Shown: positions 1 to 6,923, numbered from the stretch's first letter. The stretch: DNA of 64,000 nt from Streptomyces sp. DT2A-34 (GCF_030499515.1 NZ_JASTWJ010000001.1:4878001-4942000), one strand, 5' to 3'. Numbers and translations: made by a program. Notes: generated from the sequence alone by a model not told the origin.

Positions 1-489
1 CTCATCGCCGACCACGTCTCGTTGGCGCACCGCATCCCGGTCGAGCACACCGAGGTCCCGGTGCTCCCGGCCCACCGACTGGACCGGCTCCGAAAGGGGT
101 ACGCCGTGCTCGAAGTCGCCGGTTTCTGGCTGCCCGTCTCGGCCGCCGTGCTCGCCGCGACCGGCATCGCCGTCGCCGCCTGTCGCCGCCGCGCGGTCAC
201 GGCGACCGCGCTGGGCACGGCCCTCGGCGGCGCGTTCCTGGCCCTGGCGGTGGCGATCGGCCGCCGGTTCACGCTGGCCGACCTGCCCGAGGCGGCCCAC
301 CGCCCGGCGGCGGGCGCGGTCTACGACGCCTTGACGCAGACCCTGCGCACGGTGTCCTGGCTGCTGATCGCCCTCGGCCTGGCGGTGGCCCTGGTCTGCC
401 GGCTCACGGAGTACCTCGCGCGACGCCGGCGAGCGTGCGCAGCGCCCGCCGCAGATCCGGCTCGGGAACCGACGCGAGCCCGAGCCTGA
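1..489 (+). CDS. C-terminal part of an integral membrane protein (cut by window start)
   Basis: The frame is open from base 1 to a stop at 487-489, so this is the 3' end of a longer gene. The visible 162 residues contain three hydrophobic stretches (near the first third, the middle, and VSWLLIALGLAVALVC towards the end). They end in an Arg-rich, Pro/Ala-rich cytoplasmic-looking tail. A TTG at 22 could serve as a start, but no ribosome binding site supports it. The last 86 bases overlap, tail to tail, the regulator gene on the other strand. I do not recognise the family; transport or a permease-like role cannot be claimed from this fragment. Confidence 0.6.
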   Translation, partial: LIADHVSLAHRIPVEHTEVPVLPAHRLDRLRKGYAVLEVAGFWLPVSAAVLAATGIAVAACRRRAVTATALGTALGGAFLALAVAIGRRFTLADLPEAAHRPAAGAVYDALTQTLRTVSWLLIALGLAVALVCRLTEYLARRRRACAAPAADPAREPTRARA

Positions 490-1726
490 CGGCGTCCGGG
501 GTGCGGTTCGGGTCGACGACGAAGGCGGGGCCCGGCGTCACCGCGATGCCGTGCGCGGCCGCGGCGGCCGTGAAGGTGTCCGCGCGCCACGGGGCGGGCA
601 GCTCCCACCAGGCGAAATAGGCGCGCGGATCGGACCGTACGACGAATCCGCGCAGCTCCTCGCCCACGATCCGCTGTCGGCGCGCCGCGTCCGCCCGCTT
701 CGCCGCGACCAGCCGCTGCACCGTCCCGTCCCCGATCCACCGCGTGGCCGCCTCCACCGCGAACCGCCCCGCACTCCACCCACCGGACCGTACGGCCGCC
801 GCCACCGCCCCGAGGCGCGCCTCGGGTACGACGACGAAGCCGACGGTGAGGCCGGGGGCGACGCGCTTGGAGAGGCCGTCGACGACGTGGGTGAGGTCGG
901 GCGCGTGGGCCGCGAGGGGGTCGTCGTCGGTGAGGAAGGACCAGATGCGGTCCTCGACGACGGGGATGTCCAGGGCGCGGACGGCGGCGGCCAGTTGGCG
1001 CAGCCGCTCGCCGCTCGTGGTCAGGGACGTCGGATTGTGCAGCGTCGGCTGGAGGTAGAGCGCGGACAGCGGGGTACGGCGGTGCACGGCGGCGACGGAC
1101 TCCGGGCGCACCCCGCCCTCGTCCGCCGCCAGCGGGACCAGGGCGATGCCGAGCCGGGCGGCGATCTCCTTGACCAGGGGATACGTCAGCGGCTCGACAC
1201 CGAGGCGCCCGCCGGGCCGGACCAGGGAGGCGAGGGTGGCGGCGATGGCCTGGCGGGCGTTGCCGGTGAACAGGATCCGGTCGGGGGCGGGGCGCCGGCC
1301 GGGGGTGGCGAGGAGGGCGGCCGCCGCCTGTCTGGCCGCGGGGGTGCCGTTGGCTGCGGCCGGGCGCAGGGCCTCGGTCAGGACGTCGGGGCGCTGGAGC
1401 GGGGCGAGGGCCGGGGCGAGAAGCTCCGACTGGCCGGGTGCGGAGGGGTAGTTGAGCTCCAGGTTGACCGGCGCCTCGGTGGCTCCGGTCTCGACGAGCG
1501 CCCGCCCCGTCCCCGCCGGAGCGGCCCGTACGAAGGTGCCGCGGCCGACCTCGCCGACGACCAGCCCCCGCCGGACGAGTTCGGCGTACACCCGCCCCGC
1601 CGTCGACCCGGCGATCCCGCGCCGCCGCGCGAACACCCGCTGCGGAGGCAGCCGTTGACCCGGCTCAAGCCGTCCGGCGGTGATGTCGTCGGCTATGCGG
1701 TCGGCGAGGCGCCGGTAGTCGTCCAC
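404..1726 (-). CDS. MocR-type transcriptional regulator (GntR winged helix plus aminotransferase-like domain)
   Basis: A GntR winged helix at residues 1-75 (LADRIADDI...RRGLVVGEVGRGTFVR) is followed by a fold-type I aminotransferase-like domain. That domain has the expected NPT (LHNPTSL), the cofactor Asp (VVEDRIWSF) and the Schiff-base lysine (DGLSKRVAPGLTVGF). Proteins of this family sense PLP-linked ligands or amino acids and bind direct repeats upstream of a divergent target. I chose GTG 1726 because AGGGGGA lies at good spacing before it. The longer ATG 1768 start would make an 8-bp tandem repeat coding and run into the operator. The gene is divergent from an alpha/beta hydrolase, its likely target. 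The effector is unknown. Confidence 0.85.
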   Translation of the reverse strand: MDDYRRLADRIADDITAGRLEPGQRLPPQRVFARRRGIAGSTAGRVYAELVRRGLVVGEVGRGTFVRAAPAGTGRALVETGATEAPVNLELNYPSAPGQSELLAPALAPLQRPDVLTEALRPAAANGTPAARQAAAALLATPGRRPAPDRILFTGNARQAIAATLASLVRPGGRLGVEPLTYPLVKEIAARLGIALVPLAADEGGVRPESVAAVHRRTPLSALYLQPTLHNPTSLTTSGERLRQLAAAVRALDIPVVEDRIWSFLTDDDPLAAHAPDLTHVVDGLSKRVAPGLTVGFVVVPEARLGAVAAAVRSGGWSAGRFAVEAATRWIGDGTVQRLVAAKRADAARRQRIVGEELRGFVVRSDPRAYFAWWELPAPWRADTFTAAAAAHGIAVTPGPAFVVDPNRTPDAVRLGLASVPEPDLRRALRTLAGVARGTP

Positions 1727-1740
1727 GAGCCATCCCCCTG

Positions 1741-1764
1741 ACACCCTGACACCCTGACACCCTG
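1741..1764. repeat. 8-bp tandem repeat (ACACCCTG x3)
   Basis: Three perfect copies of ACACCCTG follow one another in the regulator/hydrolase intergenic region, just inside the operator repeats. The array would shift the frame of a longer regulator start if it expanded, which is another reason to prefer the internal GTG start. Confidence 0.85.
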
Positions 1765-1766
1765 AC

Positions 1767-1801
1767 ATTGCACCGAGGGCAAAGATCTTATTGCACCGAG
1801 G
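1767..1801. promoter_or_regulatory. Direct-repeat operator, probably for the MocR regulator, plus hydrolase -10
   Basis: ATTGCACCGAGG occurs twice, at 1767-1778 and 1790-1801, on the same strand with a 23-bp period, about two helical turns. Direct repeats in the divergent promoter are the usual MocR/PdxR site architecture. The second copy covers the position of the -35 of the hydrolase. A TAGGGT -10-like hexamer (1815-1820) ends 7 nt before the hydrolase ATG, which suggests a leaderless transcript. Confidence 0.6.
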
Positions 1802-1827
1802 AGTTGAGCCGATCTAGGGTCGTCCAC

Positions 1828-2622
1828 ATGAGCCCCTTCCTCGCATTCGAGGACAAAGGCGTCGATAGCTCACCGACTCCCCTCGTCCCCCTCGTCCTCG
1901 TCCACGGCCACCCCTTCGACCGCACGATGTGGACCCCTCAGATCGAGACGTTCTCCGCCGACCGCCGGGTCGTCGCCCCCGACCTGCGCGGCTACGGCGC
2001 CTCCCCGGTCGTCCCCGGCATCACCCCCCTCTCCGACTTCGCCCGGGACATCGAGGCCCTGCTGGACGACCTGAAGGTGGACACCTTCGTCCTCGCCGGC
2101 CTCTCGATGGGCGGCCAGATCGTCATGGAGTGCTACGACCGCTTTCCCGACCGCATCCGGGGCCTGGTCCTCGCGGACACCTTCCCGGCGGCGGAGACGA
2201 CCGAGGGCAAGCGGGCGCGGAACGCCATGGCGGACCGGCTGCTGCGCGAGGGCATGCGCGGATACGCCGACGAGGTGCTGGAGAAGATGGTCGCGCCGTA
2301 CGCGGACGCCGAGGTCAAGGCCCACGTCCACCGCATGATGACGGCGACGCCCCCCGAGGGCGCCGCGGCGGCCCTGCGCGGCCGCGCCGAACGCCCCGAC
2401 TACCGCGACCTCCTGACCCGGGTCACGGTCCCCGCCCTGGTCGTCGTGGGCGCCGACGACGCCTACACGCCCGTAACGGACGCGGAGGCGATGCACGCGG
2501 CGCTCCCCGACTCGACACTGCGGGTGATCGAGGGGGCGGCACACATGCCGAACCTGGAGCGGGCGGGGGAGTTCAACGCGGCACTGGGGGAGTTTCTGAC
2601 CTGCGTCGACGACAGCCGATAA
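1828..2622 (+). CDS. Alpha/beta hydrolase
   Basis: 264 residues. The oxyanion-loop motif VLVHGHPFDRTMW is near the N-terminus. The nucleophile elbow is GLSMGG, the acid is in VVVGADDAYTP, and the catalytic His is in EGAAHMPNLE. The fold and length resemble the 3-oxoadipate enol-lactonase/haloperoxidase-like group, but substrate cannot be read from the sequence. The ATG at 1828 lies 7 nt after a TAGGGT -10-like hexamer with no Shine-Dalgarno, so translation is probably leaderless. A longer frame reaches back to an ATG at 1768 but would overlap the operator. It is probably controlled by the divergent MocR protein. A deleted remnant of a second copy of its 3' end lies at 6834-6923. Confidence 0.85.
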   Translation: MSPFLAFEDKGVDSSPTPLVPLVLVHGHPFDRTMWTPQIETFSADRRVVAPDLRGYGASPVVPGITPLSDFARDIEALLDDLKVDTFVLAGLSMGGQIVMECYDRFPDRIRGLVLADTFPAAETTEGKRARNAMADRLLREGMRGYADEVLEKMVAPYADAEVKAHVHRMMTATPPEGAAAALRGRAERPDYRDLLTRVTVPALVVVGADDAYTPVTDAEAMHAALPDSTLRVIEGAAHMPNLERAGEFNAALGEFLTCVDDSR

Positions 2623-2643
2623 CAGGGGAACGGTCACTTACCG

Positions 2644-2733
2644 GACAGCGGCGCCGCGAAGTGCCCCTGGCAGCCACTGGGCCAGAACATGCTCGGCCCC
2701 TACTCGACCCATGGGGCGGAACGTCGCCTCATG
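2644..2733 (+). pseudogene. Degenerate 3' remnant of the cassette's first gene
   Basis: In one frame this reads GQRRREVPLAA and, after a one-base shift, LGQNMLGPYSTHG. It matches the intact tail at 6391-6501 (RQRRRELAIAALGQDMPGPYGIHG). The stop-ATG junction that couples the two genes in the later copy is altered here. No start or upstream body of the gene is recognisable, so it is a fragment. Confidence 0.6.
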
Positions 2734-3003
2734 ACCCGCGCATCCCGCCCCCTGCCGTGGTTCGCCCCCGAAGACAAGCCCTGCTACCTACTCACCGACA
2801 CAAACGACGGACCGGCGTCCCGCCTCGCCGACGTCACGGGTTCATCCAGTTGGCCATGGGCCGTGAGCTTCTCTCCCACGTCGGCGAGATGCTCCCGCCA
2901 CCCCGGTGGGCGAACTCCGGTTCCTGGCCGAGAGCTGACCAAGGCACTCCACATTGCCGAAAGCCACGGCAGACGGCCACGGGAACCGAACCGACTGAAC
3001 CAG
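2731..3003 (+). pseudogene. Degenerate copy of the cassette's second gene (compare 6501-6779)
   Basis: ATG 2731 opens a frame reading PEDKPCYLLTDTNDGPASRLADVTG. It matches GGKHCYLVTDDDGGPVSRCADVT of the intact gene at 6501. The match then moves to another frame (FIQLAMGRELLSHV, against SIQLDMGQELVDHA) and returns to a third stretch with LTKALHIAESHGRRP (against LTEALRDALRIAESRGRR). At least two frameshifts and a deletion therefore separate it from a working gene. It sits 108 bp after the hydrolase stop. Confidence 0.7.
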
Positions 3004-3060
3004 CGGCTCATTGGTCAACACCTGAGGCCCCAGACCCCTCCGGCGCCCCCCTCGCCTGGC

Positions 3061-3101
3061 TCACGCGGCCGGATTCCAACTTGCAACCTTCTGATCCGTA
3101 G
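3061..3101 (-). other. Degenerate 3' half of a tRNA, probably tRNA-Arg(ACG); candidate old attachment site
   Basis: On the minus strand the segment starts exactly at an anticodon loop CTACGGA (anticodon ACG). It continues with the 3' anticodon stem TCAGA, a variable loop AGGTT and a T-arm-like GCAAGTTGGAATC. The 5' half of a tRNA is absent and the T arm has lost pairing, so it cannot be a functional tRNA. Fragments running from the anticodon loop to the 3' end are what tRNA-targeting integrases leave at one end of an integrated element. No integrase gene is visible nearby. Confidence 0.45.
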
Positions 3102-3232
3102 GCTCGGGCAGCTGGTTAGGCGAGGGCTCCGCCCTGTTCCGGGCTGGTCGCTGACGCTCATGGTCGTCGGTCCCCGTATGCCGTCGTTGCCGTCAGCGTG
3201 GCCGTCATTCGGAGCAGTACCGTCTTCGGTCA

Positions 3233-3685
3233 TCACATGGCGTGAGTGCCAGACAGGATGGCCATGGACCAGTGCACACCGGTGCCGTTGACCTTTACGG
3301 ACAGGTGTTTCTGTTCGCTGGGCGCGGTGTAGACGCGTCCTATGGTGACCGGGTCACCGCATGTGATCTTGGAAGGGTCTGAATCCCTGGGACCGTACTG
3401 AATCGTCACGGTGCCCCTGCCTGTACAGAGGGCGTGGATGGTATAGACCTTCTCGGCCGGTGTGAACACCGGCAACGCGCGGCTGTCCGTGCCATTGGTC
3501 ACCGGCAGCAGGAAATCAGGCTTCTCTGGCAGGGCCAGGGGGTCTCGGGGGGCCTTGCCGGGGCTCGCCGCTGCAGCGCTCGACGGCGAAGAGGCTGGGG
3601 CCTGCGAGCTGGCGTCACCATCGTCAGCTGCGCACCCGGCGATCAGAAAGGCCAGCAGGACCGGCGCGGCAACATGTCGGCGCAT
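3233..3685 (-). CDS. Secreted lipoprotein of unknown function
   Basis: 150 residues. A short type II signal peptide ends in lipobox LIAGC with the lipidated Cys at residue 18. A Ser/Ala/Pro-rich linker (about residues 25-50) is followed by a compact domain with two cysteines (ALCTG and KITCGD), which could form a disulfide. The C-terminal part looks beta-rich (TVTIQYGPRD, HLSVKVNGTGVHW). I do not recognise the domain. It lies in the decayed island between a tRNA fragment and a frameshifted secreted-protein gene, on the same strand as the latter and 78 bp downstream of it. Confidence 0.7.
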   Translation of the reverse strand: MRRHVAAPVLLAFLIAGCAADDGDASSQAPASSPSSAAAASPGKAPRDPLALPEKPDFLLPVTNGTDSRALPVFTPAEKVYTIHALCTGRGTVTIQYGPRDSDPSKITCGDPVTIGRVYTAPSEQKHLSVKVNGTGVHWSMAILSGTHAM

Positions 3686-3763
3686 GCGATGAATCCTTGA
3701 GGTAGGCGTGGACGCGTCCTGGTACCAACGGTCACGACGAGGCGCTCAGTGGCGGCGTGCGGG

Positions 3764-4499
3764 TCAGCTGTAGAGGCGCCAACCCTCGCGATAGGGAGCC
3801 CATACGTTCATGTATTGCTTGTCGCTGAGCTGGCAGTTGCCGTACCGCGTCGCGACGTAGCCATACACGTTCTCCTTCATGATGCCGTAGTCGCCCTTGA
3901 CCGTTGAGCGGGCCTTCACCTTGCCGCCGGTCTCGATGCCGAGCTCAGATGTCCAACTCTTACTGACGCTGCCGTTGACGTCGACCTCCAACTTGCCGAG
4001 CCACAACACCTTGACCGAGCCACTGACGGTGATCGACGCACCCATGGTTGTCGTGCCCGACTTCTTGGACGTGAACTTGAAGTCGACCGAATAGGACAGG
4101 TCATTCCTTCACGAAGGTCTTGTACTTGACCGACATCGTGTTCTTCGTGTTCTTGGTGACGTGCACGAACTGTTGTCTATCGCAGACTGGCCCATTGGGG
4201 AACAGCTCGTCGCCGGGCTTGCCCGGGAATACGGGATCGGTGGCCTCGATGGCCTCTTCGGTCTCGCCCGGAATCGGGGCGTCCTCCTCAAGCGCTCCGC
4301 TGCTGTCCGATCCGGTCACCGCGCCTGCACTCGGATTGTCGGTCACGCTTCCCGGCTCGACAGGCGCATCGTCCGCGACTATGGGCGGCGCCACACGGCT
4401 GGTCCCGGCCGTGGGCTCATCAGCGGCGAAGGCCGGCACGGAGGTCGCCAACATGAGCAGCCCGGTGACGCCGACAAGCACGCTGGATCTTCTCTGCAT
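3764..4499 (-). pseudogene. Secreted beta-rich protein gene interrupted by a one-base frameshift
   Basis: The 5' part (4101-4499) encodes a Sec signal peptide (MQRRSSVLVGVTGLLMLATSVPAFAA), an acidic Pro/Ala-rich spacer and a domain ending VKYKTFVKE-stop. Shifting frame by one base at about 4104 continues it as NDLSYSVDFKFTSKKSGTTTMGASITVSGSVK down to 3764 with no further stop. Removing one G from AAGGAATGA restores an uninterrupted protein of about 245 residues. The downstream part keeps coding character and ends with a natural stop. This is a recent frameshift, a sequencing error, or less likely a programmed shift. The family is an actinobacterial secreted protein I cannot name with certainty. 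Confidence 0.75.
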
Positions 4500-4668
4500 G
4501 AAGCCCCCTCAGTTCCGCCAGCTTTGCGAATGCGGGCTGGCGTTTGAGGTGAACTGCATCATGGCCGTGATCAAAGATCACGGGAGTTGAGCAACATCTG
4601 AGCGAAGATCTGATGCACCATCAAAATGGGCAGGAAAAGGCAATGGCATAGATGATGACGGAGGTGTG

Positions 4669-4788
4669 CAGGTTCCACTACCGCGAAAGCGTCCACACTG
4701 CGGACAGTCGATCGGCTGCACGGCAATGCCAACCAGACGTCGCAACTGGGCGTTTGTTCTGGTGAGCGGCAGGTTCCACTACCGCGAA
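4669..4788. repeat. 20-bp direct repeat, copies exactly 100 bp apart
   Basis: GCAGGTTCCACTACCGCGAA occurs at 4669-4688 and again at 4769-4788. Sequence between the copies is not repeated. The copies may be recognition sites or the scar of a small duplication; nothing nearby names a function. Confidence 0.8.
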
Positions 4789-4955
4789 GTTCCGCGCCAG
4801 TTCAGGGCGGCTCCGCCAGTGGCGGCGGGCCATCACGGACCGCTCTTCTCTCTGGCCTCCAGCAAACCGAGCACCTCCGGCACCAGGCACCACCTACACG
4901 ACTGCGACGAACCAAATGATCACGTTCGGACAGCAGACGGCGCCCAGGCCAAGAG

Positions 4956-5084
4956 ATGGTGGCCGTCTCGGTGCGTGCCATGAAGGCGGCTGGGTGCATG
5001 GTCTTCGATGACCTGTGGACCGTTGACGGCGCGAACCTCGCTCAGTGCGACTCGGACTGTGGCCGCCCGTACGGTCAGGCGTAG
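4956..5084 (+). CDS. Candidate 42-residue Cys-containing peptide upstream of the kinase-like gene
   Basis: ATG 4956 (alternative ATG 4980) opens a frame ending at TAG 5082-5084. The C-terminal part reads FDDLWTVDGANL then QCDSDCGRPYGQA: acidic, with a closely spaced Cys pair and a further Cys near residue 14. The amino-acid mix looks more protein-like than the other frames of this stretch. There is no strong ribosome binding site. It ends 70 bp before the kinase-like gene on the same strand. It could be a small partner protein or a modified-peptide precursor, but no enzyme for peptide modification is present. Treat it as a hypothesis. Confidence 0.3.
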   Translation: MVAVSVRAMKAAGCMVFDDLWTVDGANLAQCDSDCGRPYGQA

Positions 5085-5154
5085 CCCACGACATCAGCCA
5101 CGCGGCCGGCCTCGACTCGTGGTCGGCCGCGTTCGCTCGGAAGGAGAAGAGACG

Positions 5155-5991
5155 CTGTCCGGCTCAACCCCTGAACTGCCGATCGTGGTGCTCGACGCGC
5201 TCATGCCCACGGCTTGGCGCCTGGTGCTCAATCGTCGGGGCTCCATGGTCTGGGAGGTGGAGGGTCCTCGGGGCCACCACGCCGTGAAAGTCGGCTATCC
5301 GATCGAAGCCACGGCCGACTGGCCCGCCCAGCCCTGGACCGCTCTTGCGCCTGCGCGCGAGGGTGCCGTGCTGTATCACCTCGGCTTCGCCGACTTCGCG
5401 TACGGCGAGTGGGAGGGCGGGACGTGGAGCTTCCAGCCGTGGTGTGAAGGGCCGGACCTGTACGGGTTGTGGGAGCCCTGCCGTAGGCAGGGCTCATCCG
5501 TCGCACCGCACACCGGCGTGGCATTGAGCTGTGTCGAGGCGCTGGCCGGACTCCATGCCAAGGGCTGGGCGCATGGTGACGTACAGCCCGCCCACTTCAT
5601 CATCGGGCCGGAGCGGACTCACCTCATCGACCTCGCCCTTGCGAGGGGCGGACAGGTGCCCGAGGCGTACGACTTCCCGTTCCGCGGCTGCCTCGTGCAC
5701 TACGAGGCACCGGAGATCGCCCGCAGCGTGCTCGCCATCGGGGAAGCCGAGCCGACGCAGGAAGCCGACGTCTACGCGCTCGGCGCCTCCCTGCTCATCT
5801 CCGCCACCGGCCGGCGGGCGGTCGAGTACCCGGACGACGCTCCACGTCCCGTCCAGAGAGAAGCTGTGGCAGGCGGCCGCCGCCGACCGGTGAAGGCACC
5901 CGGCGAGCTGGGCGAATTGATCGAGGCGATGCTCAGCCATGCTCCGGAGGACCGGCCGACGATCTACGAGGTGGGCAAGGCCTTGAGCTGA
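5155..5991 (+). CDS. Protein-kinase-fold protein with degenerate active-site motifs
   Basis: 278 residues with a kinase-like layout: AVKVG (ATP-anchoring Lys), WAHGDVQPAHFII in place of HRDLKPxN, LIDLALA in place of DFG, YEAPEIA (APE), EADVYALGASL, and a C-terminal ML.HAPEDRPT. The catalytic Asp of the loop is kept, but the Lys and Asn after it are Gln and His and the DFG glycine is changed. It may be a pseudokinase or may act on a small molecule. The best start is a CTG at 5155, 8 nt after AAGGAG (5141-5146). No ATG or GTG has a comparable site, and the longer frame from 5008 lacks coding character before the CTG. Confidence 0.7.
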   Translation: MSGSTPELPIVVLDALMPTAWRLVLNRRGSMVWEVEGPRGHHAVKVGYPIEATADWPAQPWTALAPAREGAVLYHLGFADFAYGEWEGGTWSFQPWCEGPDLYGLWEPCRRQGSSVAPHTGVALSCVEALAGLHAKGWAHGDVQPAHFIIGPERTHLIDLALARGGQVPEAYDFPFRGCLVHYEAPEIARSVLAIGEAEPTQEADVYALGASLLISATGRRAVEYPDDAPRPVQREAVAGGRRRPVKAPGELGELIEAMLSHAPEDRPTIYEVGKALS

Positions 5992-6185
5992 GCCGGTCCC
6001 TCTGTGCGCCGCCCTGCCTACGCGTCTCCTCCAGTGCCCGCATTCTCGGGCCGCTCGGCAACGAACGAACCCAGGCCGACCTCGGCTCGGACGAACCCAT
6101 CGTTCGCCGGGCATGCGAGACCCCCGCGACGGATGCTGCCGTCCGGGGGCGCGGCCACCAGCCAAAGCGATTCGGAGCGGATGAC

Positions 6186-6501
6186 ATGACCGACCTTGTC
6201 CGTCGACTCGTCACCTGGACGTCCCTCCTGCTGACGGGGCACGCCGCGCCGCCCGGCCCCATGCCGTCGCCACCCGGGGTCCTGCCCGTCGACCTCCCTC
6301 GGCACCTGCCCCCCGCCGCTCCCACCCCACCGCAGCCCCTACGCCCAGGACGACACCCCGCTGGACGCTTCGGCGGTCAGATCCGTACGTCCGTATCTGG
6401 CCGCTCATGAGCAACGTCAGCGCCGGCGGGAACTGGCCATCGCCGCGCTGGGCCAGGACATGCCCGGCCCGTATGGGATTCACGGGCTGGAGGTGGCCTG
6501 A
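6186..6501 (+). pseudogene. First gene of a conserved two-gene cassette, frameshifted in a poly-C tract
   Basis: The start MTDLVRRLVTWTSLLLTG and a Pro-rich segment are in one frame. The conserved C-terminal part (PPHRSPYAQDDTPLD ... RPYLAAHEQRQRRRELAIAALG ... YGIHGLEVA-stop) is in another. The switch must happen in the C-rich run near 6309-6330, and the second frame has no start of its own. As I recall the family, small Streptomyces proteins share this N-terminus, PHRSPY and RPYLxAHE pattern in one frame. One inserted or deleted C explains the break. Its stop overlaps the next ATG as TGATG (6499-6503), so the pair is translationally coupled. Confidence 0.65.
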
Positions 6502-6779
6502 TGCCGCAAGAACCCCGTCTGCTTCCCAGGTCCGGCCCCGGCGGCAAGCACTGCTACCTGGTCACCGATGACGACGGCGGACCGGTCTCCCGATGTGCCG
6601 ACGTCACGGAGTCGATTCAGCTCGACATGGGCCAGGAACTCGTCGACCACGCCCTCGCCTTGCTCCCCCACACCCAGCCCGGCGACCTCCGCTACCTCGC
6701 CGAGCGCCTGACCGAGGCACTGCGGGACGCCCTACGCATCGCCGAAAGCCGAGGCCGCCGCCTGAACCACCTGAACTGA
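6501..6779 (+). CDS. Conserved small actinobacterial protein (second gene of the cassette)
   Basis: 92 residues: GGKHCYLVTDDDGG..SRCADVTESIQLDMGQELVDHA, a short variable linker, then LRYLAERLTEALRDALRIAESRGRRL. Helical prediction is likely for the second half. I recognise it as a Streptomyces family that recurs beside the gene upstream of it, often in many chromosomal copies, but I know of no demonstrated function. The start overlaps the stop of the preceding gene by one base. It is followed by a terminator at 6794. A decayed copy lies at 2731-3003. Confidence 0.75.
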   Translation: MPQEPRLLPRSGPGGKHCYLVTDDDGGPVSRCADVTESIQLDMGQELVDHALALLPHTQPGDLRYLAERLTEALRDALRIAESRGRRLNHLN

Positions 6780-6793
6780 CAAGCAGCCGCAAC

Positions 6794-6827
6794 GTCGAGG
6801 GCTCCGGATCTCTCCGGGGCCCTCGAC
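6794..6827 (+). terminator. Rho-independent-like terminator after the cassette
   Basis: GTCGAGGGC pairs with GCCCTCGAC, and the stem is extended by CCGG/CCGG. It begins 15 bp after the stop of the 6501 gene. Confidence 0.75.
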
Positions 6828-6833
6828 CTGTGG

Positions 6834-6923
6834 GTCACGGCCCCCCTGGTCGTCGTGGGCGCCGACGACGCCTACCCGTTCAACGAGGCGCTGCGAGCGT
6901 TCCTGGCCCGCGTCGACGCATGA
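6834..6923 (+). pseudogene. Internally deleted 3' remnant of an alpha/beta hydrolase gene
   Basis: The frame VTAPLVVVGADDAY-PFNEALRAFLARVDA-stop joins two pieces of the hydrolase C-terminus. VTVPALVVVGADDAY and EFNAALGEFLTCVDD are about 45 residues apart in the gene at 1828-2622. The catalytic-His segment between them is missing. The 5' piece is nearly identical at DNA level to 2425-2472, while the last residues differ. This is therefore a second, older copy rather than part of the intact gene. Confidence 0.7.

Larger units (their letters stand above)
4500..5154. other. Gene-poor stretch in the decayed island
   Basis: No convincing full-length gene is visible. Base composition is less GC-rich than the surroundings, with AT-containing patches such as TGATCAAAGATCA. 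It holds a 20-bp direct repeat (4669 and 4769) and one short Cys-containing reading frame (4956-5084) directly before the kinase-like gene. The remainder gives only weak, out-of-bias reading frames. Confidence 0.5.

Noticed and set aside
1726..1768. Longer MocR start at ATG 1768
   Set aside because: It would make the 8-bp tandem repeats coding and touch the operator repeat. GTG 1726 has a good ribosome binding site.
3061..3101. Functional tRNA gene
   Set aside because: Only the 3' half is present, and the T stem no longer pairs.
4666..4983. 105-codon plus-strand frame across the gene-poor stretch
   Set aside because: It spans both 20-bp repeats, lacks a ribosome binding site and coding bias, and has no recognisable domain.
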